Origin: Bacteroidales bacterium UBA4293
Lineage (GTDB): Bacteria > Bacteroidota > Bacteroidia > Bacteroidales > Bacteroidaceae
Assembly: GCA_002395835.1 (NCBI GenBank)
Contig: DGVD01000008.1
Span: forward strand, 14,621-66,509
Length of the DNA: 51,889 bases
Direction: 5' to 3'
Position 1 is the stretch's first letter; the number at the start of each line of letters is the position of its first letter. A program made the translations under genes and the position numbers. The notes under the pieces were generated by a model. That model searched no databases and was not told where the DNA came from. It saw nothing but the letters and a program-made list of their open reading frames with translations. Below, piece after piece: positions 42,735 through 50,937 of the stretch.

Positions 42735-44942
42735 ATGAAACTGAAATACATCGTATTTACACTATTTACACTCATTATAGTAGTGCTGATTGGAGCCTCT
42801 TTCATCGAAAAGATAGAAGGTACTCCTACCGCATTCTCACTTGTCTATGACTCACTATGGTTTACCATTCTGTGGGGCCTTATGGCCGTAGTTGGAATGG
42901 TTTATATCATCAGAAGAAAACTGTTCAAGCGCCCCATTACTTTTGCGCTTCACCTCTCTTTTGTTTTTATCCTGATAGGAGCAGGCATCACCCATTTCTT
43001 TGGAATCCAAGGCTCCACCCACATCAGAAAAGGGGAAACAACGGACTATTACATTACCAGCGACCATAAGATAAACAAGTTTCCTTTCACCTTGAGCTTG
43101 GTAGACTTTCAAGTAGAAAACTATCCCGGCACCATGTCGGCCATGGACTACGTCTCCATCATCAAGGCTGAAGACAAGAAACTACAAATTTCCATGAACC
43201 ATATAGGTCAGCACAGAGGCTACCGATTCTACCAGTCGGGATATGACGAAGACGGAGAAGGCACCATGCTTTCTGTGGCCTATGACCCCTGGGGAATAGG
43301 AATGACCTATACCGGTTACGGACTGCTGTTCCTTTCCATGTTGATGTTCCTGATATCGCCCAATGAAGGTTTCAGAAAACTATTAAAAAACAAGACACTA
43401 GTGACAACCTGCCTTTTGGTGCTAACAAGCTGCATCCCAGCTTCTGCCCAGGAAAAAGGCCCTAGAGTCCTTCCGAAAGATGTGGCAGAACAACTGGGAA
43501 ATCTTTACACCTACTACAATGGCCGCATCTGCCCATTACAGAGCATAGCCAAAGACTTTACCACCAAGCTTTACGGTAAAGCATCGTATAAGGGCTATAC
43601 TCCGGAACAAGTATTCTGGGGCTGGATTCTCTTCCCCACCACATGGACGGAAGAGCCTATGATCAAGGTAAAAAGTCAGGCTGCACAAGCCATCGGCATC
43701 AAAGGCTCCTATGCCAGCTACCTAGACTTTCATGACACCAAAGGATACAAACTGGAAGACATAATGAACCAGCTTCACAGCGGACAGGAAGTGGATGGAG
43801 CACAAGCCATACATGAAGCTGATGAGAAAATGAACATCCTTCTCATGCTGTTCAACGGACAACTACTAAAAATTTATCCCTATAAAAGCGAGGATGAGAT
43901 AAGATGGTTCTCCCAAGCCGACAAACTTCCCGAAGAACTAGAAAGTGAAGAAAACAAGGAACAATGGTTCTTCATCAAGAAGACTCAAGACTATATGGCC
44001 GAGCAAGCAGTCCAGGAGAACTACAATAAAGTACTGGAAATAGCCAGTAAGATTCTGAAATACCAGAAGCAAGAAGCAGAAGGAACCCTCCCTTCAAACA
44101 GGGTGTTTCATGCAGAAAAACAGTATAATACCATAGACTATACACGCCCCATGGCCATGGCATTTGCCACTATAGGTATCATTCTATTCTTCATCTATGT
44201 AAGACTTTGGATTAAAGATAAAAAACCAAGCAAGAAACTATCTGTGCCTCTCTGCATCATTCTAGTTCTGGCTATTCTCTATTTAGGTTATCTAATAGGA
44301 TTGAGAGGGTATATATCTGGACATTTACCATTGACCAATGGCTATGAGACCATGCAGTTCATGGCATTCTGTACACTTATACTGACCCTGCTGCTTTACC
44401 GCAGATATACCCTAATCATGCCTTATGGATTCCTGCTTACCGGCCTTACCCTGCTGGTGAACATGATGGGACAGAGTAACCCACAGATTACCCTACTCAT
44501 GCCAGTACTGGCATCTCCTTTGCTCAGTATCCACGTATGCGTCATCATGCTGGCCTATTCTTTAATGGCCTTCTGCCTGTTCAACGGCATCACAGCCTTG
44601 TTGTTACCAAAGACACCCATGTACGACAAACAAATAGGGCAACTTACCCGAATGAGTAAGCTCATGCTCTACCCTGCCCTCTTTTGCCTCACTGCGGGAA
44701 TCTTCATTGGAGCCATTTGGGCCAATGTTAGCTGGGGACGATACTGGGGATGGGATCCAAAAGAAGTCTGGGCTCTTATTACCATGATGGTCTATGCCGT
44801 ACCCCTTCACCAGGCATCTATCCCATTCTTAAGGAATCCTAAATGGTTTCATCTTTACATGATTCTGGCATTCCTAAGCGTGCTGTTTACCTATTTTGGG
44901 GTGAATTTCGTACTAGGAGGTATGCATAGTTATGCCGGGTAG
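42735..44942 (+). CDS. Cytochrome c biogenesis protein CcsBA (ResB-CcsA fusion)
   Basis: 735-aa inner-membrane protein that exports haem and attaches it to CxxCH motifs (system II). N-terminal ResB/CcsB-like part (TM helices near 5-25, 35-55, 70-90 and 190-215, with a large periplasmic domain to about 470). The C-terminal CcsA part has about eight TM helices, the haem-binding WWD motif GRYWGWDPKEVWA (residues about 668-679) and flanking His residues (SIHVCVIM, PLHQASIPF). In Bacteroidota this fusion usually serves nrfHA; here it sits behind a di-heme lipoprotein gene, its probable client, though with its own promoter. Confidence 0.92.
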   Translation: MKLKYIVFTLFTLIIVVLIGASFIEKIEGTPTAFSLVYDSLWFTILWGLMAVVGMVYIIRRKLFKRPITFALHLSFVFILIGAGITHFFGIQGSTHIRKGETTDYYITSDHKINKFPFTLSLVDFQVENYPGTMSAMDYVSIIKAEDKKLQISMNHIGQHRGYRFYQSGYDEDGEGTMLSVAYDPWGIGMTYTGYGLLFLSMLMFLISPNEGFRKLLKNKTLVTTCLLVLTSCIPASAQEKGPRVLPKDVAEQLGNLYTYYNGRICPLQSIAKDFTTKLYGKASYKGYTPEQVFWGWILFPTTWTEEPMIKVKSQAAQAIGIKGSYASYLDFHDTKGYKLEDIMNQLHSGQEVDGAQAIHEADEKMNILLMLFNGQLLKIYPYKSEDEIRWFSQADKLPEELESEENKEQWFFIKKTQDYMAEQAVQENYNKVLEIASKILKYQKQEAEGTLPSNRVFHAEKQYNTIDYTRPMAMAFATIGIILFFIYVRLWIKDKKPSKKLSVPLCIILVLAILYLGYLIGLRGYISGHLPLTNGYETMQFMAFCTLILTLLLYRRYTLIMPYGFLLTGLTLLVNMMGQSNPQITLLMPVLASPLLSIHVCVIMLAYSLMAFCLFNGITALLLPKTPMYDKQIGQLTRMSKLMLYPALFCLTAGIFIGAIWANVSWGRYWGWDPKEVWALITMMVYAVPLHQASIPFLRNPKWFHLYMILAFLSVLFTYFGVNFVLGGMHSYAG

Positions 44943-45004
44943 ACCAAGACTACCCATATTTTAGTAATATTCAGTCGATTTGCTCAAAAGAACTTGTTGA
45001 AGAA

Positions 45005-45051
45005 TACCTATTTTTTGCGATTGCGGAACATAGAAAAACAGCGTACCTTTG
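45005..45051 (+). promoter_or_regulatory. Small-RNA promoter with upstream NarL-like half-site
   Basis: TTG (45021-45023), 20-bp spacer, TACCTTTG (45044-45051). The left half TACCTAT at 45005-45011 matches the NarL heptamer TACYYMT and starts 39 bp upstream of the -7 box; the right half is degenerate. Confidence 0.62.
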
Positions 45052-45057
45052 CAGTGT

Positions 45058-45203
45058 AGAATTTAAGTTATTAGTTAGTTATGTTTTAGTTATGCACTGC
45101 ACGCAGATATTCTGATTACGTAAAACCATATAAAGAAATTTTTATAAGTAGTGTAAATAACAGAAAGTCCAGATTCGCAGGGATGCGGATCTGGACTTTT
45201 TTT
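45058..45203 (+). ncRNA. Candidate small RNA (about 145 nt) between ccsBA and mntP
   Basis: In the 330-bp gap 44943-45272 there is a complete promoter (45021-45051) and, about 105 bp further on, a terminator hairpin (45164-45199), but no gene between them. Near its 5' end GCAGTG (45051-45056) can pair with CACTGC (about 45095-45100), and CAGA-TAT-TCTG forms a small hairpin. A separate mntP promoter follows the terminator, so this is not simply the mntP leader. I saw no yybP-ykoY (manganese riboswitch) features. The only tiny open frame is ATG followed by six codons. Confidence 0.58.
45164..45203 (+). terminator. Small-RNA terminator
   Basis: AAAGTCCAGAT (45164-45174) with ATCTGGACTTT (45189-45199), a T-G pair, CGCA/TGCG and a GGGA tetraloop; then a T run to 45203. 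Confidence 0.87.
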
Positions 45204-45236
45204 CGGAATGATAGTTCTTTTCTCCATAAGATGTTG

Positions 45237-45244
45237 TAAATTTG
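45237..45244 (+). promoter_or_regulatory. mntP promoter -7 box
   Basis: TAAATTTG, 28 bp before the mntP ATG. Confidence 0.55.
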
Positions 45245-45272
45245 CAGTCGTTTAAGTTTCATTACGACAGAC

Positions 45273-45845
45273 ATGACAGCTTTAGAAATCTGGTTACTTG
45301 GCATAGCTCTGGCCATGGATTGCTTCTCTGTATCCATAGCAAGCGGAGCCATTGTTCGCAGGATTAATTGGGCCAACATCTTAACTATGGCTGTCTTCTT
45401 CGGCCTGTTCCAAGCACTTATGCCCTGCATAGGTTGGATGCTTACCTCTAATTTTCAAGCCTATATAGAGGCTTATGATCATTGGATAGCTTTCTTCCTT
45501 CTGCTGTTCATGGGTATTAAGATGATTCGTGAAAGTTTCATGAAAGAAGAGGAAAAGACCATGAATCCCACGAAACTTAAAGTGATTCTGGCACTGGCTA
45601 TAGCCACCAGTATAGATGCATTGGCTGTAGGCGTGTCTCTTTCTTGTACCGGTTATTCCAGATGGGCCCAACTAGCCTATCCTGTTACAGTTATAGGACT
45701 AACATCTTTTCTTTTCACCCTAGCGGGTTATCTGATTGGCATTTTCTTTGGAAAGAAATACAAATTCAAGCCAGACCTCCTGGGTGGAATTGTCTTAATC
45801 TGCATCGGCACCAAAGTGCTGCTTAGTCATCTTTACGATTTATAA
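45273..45845 (+). CDS. mntP: Manganese efflux pump MntP
   Basis: Inner-membrane Mn2+ exporter (190 aa, six TM helices in two homologous halves). The paired Asp-containing motifs are present: ALAMDCFSVSIASG in TM1 and IATSIDALAVGVSLSC in TM4, plus GIKMIRES and GGIVLICIGTKVL at the end of each half. The DUF486 gene follows after 3 bp, so the two are probably cotranscribed. No Mn riboswitch was recognised upstream. Confidence 0.94.
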   Translation: MTALEIWLLGIALAMDCFSVSIASGAIVRRINWANILTMAVFFGLFQALMPCIGWMLTSNFQAYIEAYDHWIAFFLLLFMGIKMIRESFMKEEEKTMNPTKLKVILALAIATSIDALAVGVSLSCTGYSRWAQLAYPVTVIGLTSFLFTLAGYLIGIFFGKKYKFKPDLLGGIVLICIGTKVLLSHLYDL

Positions 45846-45848
45846 ATC

Positions 45849-46223
45849 ATGCTGACACGTGGAATTCTTACTATTTTGCTGTTGGTGGGCAGCAACATTT
45901 TTATGACTTTTGCTTGGTATGGCCATTTGAAGCTCCAGCAAATGCACATCTCCGACAACTGGCCTCTAGCTGGTGTCATTTTGTTCTCTTGGGGTATTGC
46001 CCTGGCAGAATACACCTTACAAGTTCCAGCCAACCGCCTTGGCTTTGTAGAAAATGGAGGGCCCTATTCACTCATGCAGCTGAAAGTCATGCAGGAAGTT
46101 ATCACCCTTATCATTTTTACCATCTTTACCAAAGTTCTATTTGCAGGTGAAGCCTTGCACTGGAACCATCTGGCTGCATTTATCTGCCTGCTACTGGCTG
46201 TATATTTCGTATTCATGAAATAA
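45849..46223 (+). CDS. DUF486/DMT-superfamily small membrane protein
   Basis: 124 aa with four TM helices. The conserved DUF486 signature is clear: GSNIFMTFAWYGHLK, WGIALAEYTLQVPANRLG and YSLMQLKVMQEVITLIIFTIF. The family belongs to the drug/metabolite transporter superfamily; its substrate is unknown. It is translationally close to mntP (3-bp gap). Confidence 0.9.
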   Translation: MLTRGILTILLLVGSNIFMTFAWYGHLKLQQMHISDNWPLAGVILFSWGIALAEYTLQVPANRLGFVENGGPYSLMQLKVMQEVITLIIFTIFTKVLFAGEALHWNHLAAFICLLLAVYFVFMK

Positions 46224-46260
46224 TTATTCTTTGATCTAATCTTAAAATGGTATTGAACAT

Positions 46261-46731
46261 ATGACAGATAAAAACAAGCCAACTAGGCTTGAATTGCCGA
46301 AGAATCCTGAATTACTGGAGAGATGGTGCCTGACCATTTTAGAATCTCTGGAGAACTTTTGTGCTGAAGACTTGTCCATGTACCGAGAAATCGTCCTTAA
46401 AACCTGTGATGTAAACTGGAAACACAAATATAGACTTCAAGCTCGAAAAGAATTGCTCCATGACATAAATGAATGGGTCATGGAATCAATGAATCAAAAG
46501 GCATTGCAAATGCTGAATTCCAGGCTACGCCAAGAATTCAGTTTTGACCTAAACGATTTCTCCAATCATAACAACAGACGCATTCAAAACATCTTGAAGA
46601 GAGGCGTTATCCGCAATGAAGAAGAATTCCGATTGGTATCTGATAAGGTGGAAGAAATCTATGCTGATGACAGTCAGAAGGAACTAGTTCGCAAACTTAA
46701 TGACCTTTTGAGCGCATTTGAAGGCTTCTAA
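46261..46731 (+). CDS. Unknown helical protein
   Basis: 156 aa, cytoplasmic, no TM segment or signal peptide, predicted almost entirely helical with many charged residues (LPKNPELLERWCLTILESLENFCAEDLSMYREIVLKTCD...). Cys residues occur near positions 23, 34 and 49 without a recognised metal motif. I do not recognise a characterised family. It follows the DUF486 gene by 37 bp and may be part of that unit. On its 3' side begins a decayed gene end on the other strand. Confidence 0.7.
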   Translation: MTDKNKPTRLELPKNPELLERWCLTILESLENFCAEDLSMYREIVLKTCDVNWKHKYRLQARKELLHDINEWVMESMNQKALQMLNSRLRQEFSFDLNDFSNHNNRRIQNILKRGVIRNEEEFRLVSDKVEEIYADDSQKELVRKLNDLLSAFEGF

Positions 46732-46732
46732 T

Positions 46733-46885
46733 TTAAGAATTCATTAAGAAATTCTTGAACTCAGTAAATTCCTTGGAAAGAGAAATACTCTGCTTGGTTC
46801 CTTTCATGAATGCTTGGAGCTTGGCAGGGATTTCTATATCGGCACCCAGTATCTTATCCACCGTACTCTTGAATTTTGCAAGTAC
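46733..46885 (-). pseudogene. C-terminal remnant of an unidentified gene
   Basis: Minus-strand open stretch of 50 codons ending in TAA (46733-46735), with protein-like composition (FKSTVDKILGADIEIPAKLQ..., SLSKEFTEFKNF). A TAG stop at 46889-46891 and no plausible start upstream indicate the 5' part is gone. The parent family was not recognised. Just to the right come the terminator at 46914 and the GC-richer phosphate-transport block, so this may mark a rearrangement point. Confidence 0.5.
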
Positions 46886-46913
46886 GCTCTATTATTGAAC
46901 AATAGTATATAGC

Positions 46914-46958
46914 AAAGACAACGATTCGTTGCTGGAGCAGGCGATGTCGTTGTCTTTT
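46914..46958. terminator. Terminator downstream of the PiT gene
   Basis: 10-bp stem AAAGACAACG (46914-46923) with CGTTGTCTTT (46948-46957), 24-nt loop, A/T runs on both sides. Confidence 0.7.
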
Positions 46959-46975
46959 CGATTGATATTATACGG

Positions 46976-49255
46976 TCATTCTTCAATCTTGTTTTCCCCT
47001 CTCATCAGATGGCGAAGAGCACTGAGGAGTTCTTGAGACTCTTGAACGACACTCAGGAATACGGTCATGGCTTCTATGTTGAGTTGCTTGGTCTGTATGT
47101 CATGAATGATGCGTTTGCGATAATCTGAAAGTAATGATTGAAGTGCGGCTGCATCACTACGTATCTGGGATGCCGTCTCACCATCGAGAGACCGAAGGTA
47201 CAGACGCATAATCTCATTCCGCAAGACAATAAACTCATTGGAATACTCAGTTGGGACTGGACTGAAATTGTTGCCAACATGCTCCCTGCACGACTCACCC
47301 ATGCGCTTCAGGCAATAGTACATTTGAGAGAGGGAATTGACGATAAGAAAATACCACGTACTTTTCTCCACACTCACTATCGGGTCCAATCGGCGCAAGG
47401 CGATAATCTGCTTACGGCGCTGGCGTTTCAGCTCCTTGCGCTGGTGTTCCACATCCGTAGTGACATGTTTCAGACGACGGTAATCCTCGCAGAAAAAAGC
47501 CGTGATCAATGTCTCGTAATCATCTGTCACCATACGGACATGAACCTTGATAGTCTGATTCACGTATTCCCGGAGCAATGCCCAGCATTCTTCCTTGTCA
47601 CTGGAACGCACGATTCTTGTGAATAATTTGTCGGCCTCACCCTCCATCGTATGCTTTCGGTATTTCAAATGACTGCGAACGAGCAGGAATATGGCCAATG
47701 GGATGGCCACCGCCATTGCCACAAATGATCCGAAGAACAAGGCGATGCTTACAAGGAAACACAATATGAATGCCACACCAGCCGTGATGAACCAACCGCC
47801 GATGACAGACAGCACACCCGTAATACGGAATACAGCGCTCTCACGACCCCATGCACGGTCGGCAAGCGACGTTCCCATAGCCACCATGAAGGTGACGTAG
47901 GTGGTGGACAGCGGCAGTTTGAATGACGTACCCAATGCCACCAATGCACCGGCAAGTACCAGATTGACGGCGGCGCGAATTTCATCGAAGGCGGCTCCTG
48001 GCTTCAATACTGCCGCATCGGCATTGAAACGCGAGTCAATCCAACGCGACACACACAGCGGTACCACCATCGCTAGGCTACTAGCTATGCTTCTTGATGT
48101 GCGCACCAGCGTACGTGCCACTCGGCTTGAACCAAACATCTCGTCGCCCCCGTCCTGACGCGAGAGATCCACCGACGTCTTTACCACGTTCTGCGCCTTC
48201 TTCGAGAAAATGAGGGCGAGAACCATCACCACGCCAGCTGCGATGAGATAAGGTGCAGGCGTATGGGCACTCTCCATCAGCGACTGCATCATAAATCCCT
48301 GCGCATCACCATGGCCGTTGGCAGTATAGTCCTGATAGGCTTCAAGTCCCGTCAGCGGCACACCCACGAAGTTCACAAGGTCGTTACCTGCAAACGCCAT
48401 CGCCAGGGCAAAGGTACCCAGCAGCACTACACACTTCAGTACGGGTAGTTTCATGGCACTCAGCAGTGTCATCAGCACCGAGAACACTGCCATGCCACCT
48501 CCGATAATCAGCCATGTGTTCTGACTGATTATCTCATTCACCTCGGGAGTCATCAGCGTACTTCCCTTCAGCCCTTTGATAAGCAGGAACCAGACGATGG
48601 CCGTCACCGACAGTCCGCCGAAGATGCCAATCTTCAACGACGAGGAGAGCCTGCTACCCATCTTACCTGACTGGTCCGTTGTCCTTCCGTTTACACGAAA
48701 AGTAAAGGTGAAAACGATGCGTGCTATCCATTGAACGATGGTTCCGAGCACGAATGCGATGGCTACAGACAGAAAGATGCCTAGGATTACCGAGATGGCT
48801 TTCTCCGTATTGAGCAAATCACCCAATGTGAGCAAGACGCCGCCCTCTGTCGTAGCGCCACCCGATATCTGTATCAAGGCGATGGCAAAGGCACCACCGA
48901 GTAATTCAAAAACCAGACTGACGGTGGTGGACGTCGGCATACCCAGCGTGTTGAATACATCGAGCAGCACTACGTCAGTCACCATCACCGCCAAAAAAAC
49001 GCACATCACGTCATAGAACGAGAAGTAGGTAGGTGTCATGATGCCGTGCCGTGCCACATCCATCATTCCGTTGCTCAGGGCCGCTCCGGCAAACACACCG
49101 ATTGCCGCCACTGTCACCACAGTCCTGTATCTCGCCACCTTGGCACCGATGGCAGAGTTCAGGAAGTTTACTGCATCATTGCTCACACCGACCACAAGGT
49201 CGAACACAGCAAGTACAATCAGGAATATAACAATTCCGAGAAATAAGGTGTTCAT
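46976..49255 (-). CDS. PiT-family inorganic phosphate transporter fused to a PhoU/DUF47-like domain
   Basis: 759 aa. Residues 1 to about 535 form a PiT (PHO4) cation/phosphate symporter with the duplicated family motifs: VGVSNDAVNFLNSAIG near 22-38 and the second-half counterpart FAGNDLVNFVGVPL, plus LPLSTTYVTF and MPTSTTVSLVFELLGG. Residues about 560-755 are a soluble helical PhoU/DUF47-like domain (ELKRQRRKQIIALRRLDPIVSVEKSTWYFLIVNSL...), probably regulating the transporter. Proteins of this fused type are common in Bacteroidota. Last gene of a DUF2490-HD-PiT unit. Its base composition is clearly more GC-rich than the left part of the window. Confidence 0.92.
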   Translation of the reverse strand: MNTLFLGIVIFLIVLAVFDLVVGVSNDAVNFLNSAIGAKVARYRTVVTVAAIGVFAGAALSNGMMDVARHGIMTPTYFSFYDVMCVFLAVMVTDVVLLDVFNTLGMPTSTTVSLVFELLGGAFAIALIQISGGATTEGGVLLTLGDLLNTEKAISVILGIFLSVAIAFVLGTIVQWIARIVFTFTFRVNGRTTDQSGKMGSRLSSSLKIGIFGGLSVTAIVWFLLIKGLKGSTLMTPEVNEIISQNTWLIIGGGMAVFSVLMTLLSAMKLPVLKCVVLLGTFALAMAFAGNDLVNFVGVPLTGLEAYQDYTANGHGDAQGFMMQSLMESAHTPAPYLIAAGVVMVLALIFSKKAQNVVKTSVDLSRQDGGDEMFGSSRVARTLVRTSRSIASSLAMVVPLCVSRWIDSRFNADAAVLKPGAAFDEIRAAVNLVLAGALVALGTSFKLPLSTTYVTFMVAMGTSLADRAWGRESAVFRITGVLSVIGGWFITAGVAFILCFLVSIALFFGSFVAMAVAIPLAIFLLVRSHLKYRKHTMEGEADKLFTRIVRSSDKEECWALLREYVNQTIKVHVRMVTDDYETLITAFFCEDYRRLKHVTTDVEHQRKELKRQRRKQIIALRRLDPIVSVEKSTWYFLIVNSLSQMYYCLKRMGESCREHVGNNFSPVPTEYSNEFIVLRNEIMRLYLRSLDGETASQIRSDAAALQSLLSDYRKRIIHDIQTKQLNIEAMTVFLSVVQESQELLSALRHLMRGENKIEE

Positions 49256-49267
49256 ATATGATATTGA

Positions 49268-50110
49268 TTATATGTATCTTTTCACTTCATCGTTTTTGAT
49301 GTTCGCATATAATTCCACGAGGTGCTTGGCTGGACATGACTGAATTTTCGGCATCAGCACCTCTTCCACCTGAAACAGACCGACTTCTGATGTCATCTCT
49401 ATTTCAATTTTCAACGGGCATTCGTAGCCTTGGCTGATACGCACCTTTTCAATGGCATTTGCTGAATACTTATGAATGTCGCCCTCGGTAGGTTTGGAAG
49501 GAATTTCAAGTGGGATGCGGGCACGCCCTTTTGTCATGTCGCAACCATCTGCTATCTGTATCAGTCCAGCTTCTATTGAGTGTATGGGATACGTTCCCAT
49601 ATGTCCGATGATTCCTTCCATAGCTATGGAACGGAGAACCGTGCGTCTCATGTCTTCTTTATTATCTGGCAGCAGTTCCTTCAATAAGCTATTGATGAGC
49701 GAATAGCTGATGATACCCGAATAGAATTCATGGCCGTTTCGGCCTATTGTCATGCCGCTGTCGTGCAGTAGTGCAGCAATCATCACAGCGCATGCGCTAT
49801 CGGTTATTGAGCCTATACCTTCTTTCTCCAGACTAGTCTGTATGCCGGCCTCGTGCAGAATGTAAAGCATCTTCAAAGCGTTGCAACAAACAATCTTCAT
49901 GTGGACAGGACCATGATCATTCAGTCCTAGGCGAGTGATGGACACCATGTTGGCATAGTCTTGAATCGTCTGTATTTCTGCATCGGTTCTAATTCTTTTC
50001 CATAATCTCAGTAGCAACTCGTCGCCAGATGATTGATGCTCTACCATCTTTTGAACCAAGTCATTTATTTTTGTCTCTACGTTTAATTCTTTTGGAGATT
50101 TGTTTTCCAT
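49268..50110 (-). CDS. HD-domain phosphohydrolase between PiT and DUF2490 genes
   Basis: 280 aa, cytoplasmic. HD-superfamily metal motifs: Asp65-His66 and His70 (LNDHGPVHMKIV), His116-Asp117 (AALLHDSGM), His127 (NGHEFYS) and Asp residues in QIADGCDMTKGRARIP. The DMTKGRxR element with the C-terminal beta domain sets this group apart from GdpP- or SpoT-like HD enzymes. The substrate is unknown. It lies 12 bp upstream of the phosphate transporter gene and 8 bp downstream of the DUF2490 gene, so a link to phosphate metabolism (nucleotide or polyphosphate) is inferred from context only. Confidence 0.82.
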   Translation of the reverse strand: MENKSPKELNVETKINDLVQKMVEHQSSGDELLLRLWKRIRTDAEIQTIQDYANMVSITRLGLNDHGPVHMKIVCCNALKMLYILHEAGIQTSLEKEGIGSITDSACAVMIAALLHDSGMTIGRNGHEFYSGIISYSLINSLLKELLPDNKEDMRRTVLRSIAMEGIIGHMGTYPIHSIEAGLIQIADGCDMTKGRARIPLEIPSKPTEGDIHKYSANAIEKVRISQGYECPLKIEIEMTSEVGLFQVEEVLMPKIQSCPAKHLVELYANIKNDEVKRYI

Positions 50111-50118
50111 TTCCCGCG

Positions 50119-50844
50119 TTATAAATTGTAGAAGTATTCCGTAGTAAGTGCATGGAGCATTTTGTCCGGGCTGTCTGTTGATTTCTTCAAGTTAAGCATA
50201 TAACCGATGTTGACTGAATGGCGCGGACTGAAACGGTATCCCGTACCGGCAGCCAACCGAATCTCATCTATGCTGAATCTTTCTCCCATGTTATTATACA
50301 CCTCGGCTGATGCAAAAGACTCCCATTTAGACTGTGCCTTTGCTATCACAGCCTTAATCCGGCTGCGCAGATGATGCTCATGACGGGCATCAACGTCATG
50401 CCTTGCCATCATGTAGGTGTATTGGTATCTTTCCCTGAGCGATAAATGAAGCCAACCGTTGACAGACATTGAGGGAACTATATCCGTCATGAAGCGATGG
50501 TACGGTAAAGACACTGTTTCGCCATCTGTCGTTTGGTTTTTTATGTGAAACTCGTAAACGGCACCTAACTTAAAATGCTGATGAATCCCATACATGCTGT
50601 GGATTTCTAATTTCCATCGGTCAATATACTCACGCCTGTGTTTTGTACGCAATTCCGTGACGATGCCTGCGCTCCAATCAGCACTGAGCTTCTTTTCCGC
50701 ACCGACGCTAATCCACACACCAAAGTCATGCGTCGTTTGCGCCTTAGACAGTGTGACAAACAAAAATGCCAGGAACACTGCGAGGATGATGAATCTCACC
50801 CAATTGTAAATCTTAATGATTCTTTTTGCTTTTTCTTTATCCAT
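50119..50844 (-). CDS. DUF2490 outer-membrane beta-barrel protein
   Basis: 241 aa from the ATG at 50844. It has an N-terminal basic segment and a hydrophobic signal (WVRFIILAVFLAFLFVTLSKAQ), then a barrel with the DUF2490 pattern (DFGVWISVGAEKKLSADWSAGIVTELRTKHR..., SLRERYQYTYM, GTGYRFSPRHSVNIGYML) ending in a terminal aromatic YFYNL. The family is a small outer-membrane barrel of unknown function. I rejected an upstream start at 50937 because it would lie upstream of the promoter (-7 box 50891-50898). First gene of the PiT unit, possibly an outer-membrane phosphate channel by context. Confidence 0.83.
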   Translation of the reverse strand: MDKEKAKRIIKIYNWVRFIILAVFLAFLFVTLSKAQTTHDFGVWISVGAEKKLSADWSAGIVTELRTKHRREYIDRWKLEIHSMYGIHQHFKLGAVYEFHIKNQTTDGETVSLPYHRFMTDIVPSMSVNGWLHLSLRERYQYTYMMARHDVDARHEHHLRSRIKAVIAKAQSKWESFASAEVYNNMGERFSIDEIRLAAGTGYRFSPRHSVNIGYMLNLKKSTDSPDKMLHALTTEYFYNL

Positions 50845-50890
50845 ATTTCTGTGCCAACGAGGAAAATGGTCATGTCCTCCGTTAACGCTG

Positions 50891-50925
50891 CAAAAGTATA
50901 GATGGAGTGTTACAGACGTGTTGCA
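50891..50925 (-). promoter_or_regulatory. DUF2490-HD-PiT promoter with PHO-box-like direct repeat
   Basis: Minus strand: -7 box TACTTTTG (50898-50891). Eight bases upstream are two direct repeats TGTAACAC (50914-50907) and TGCAACAC (50925-50918) with an exact 11-bp period, the architecture of PhoB sites. No separate -33 TTTG is seen. Confidence 0.5.
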
Positions 50926-50937
50926 TAGATAATACAT

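Noticed and set aside
45052..45204. yybP-ykoY manganese riboswitch for mntP
   Set aside because: Its conserved loops are not present, and mntP has a separate promoter after the terminator.
45116..45430. Minus-strand 104-codon open frame over the small RNA and mntP
   Set aside because: It is antisense to the mntP coding start and the terminator; no coding character.
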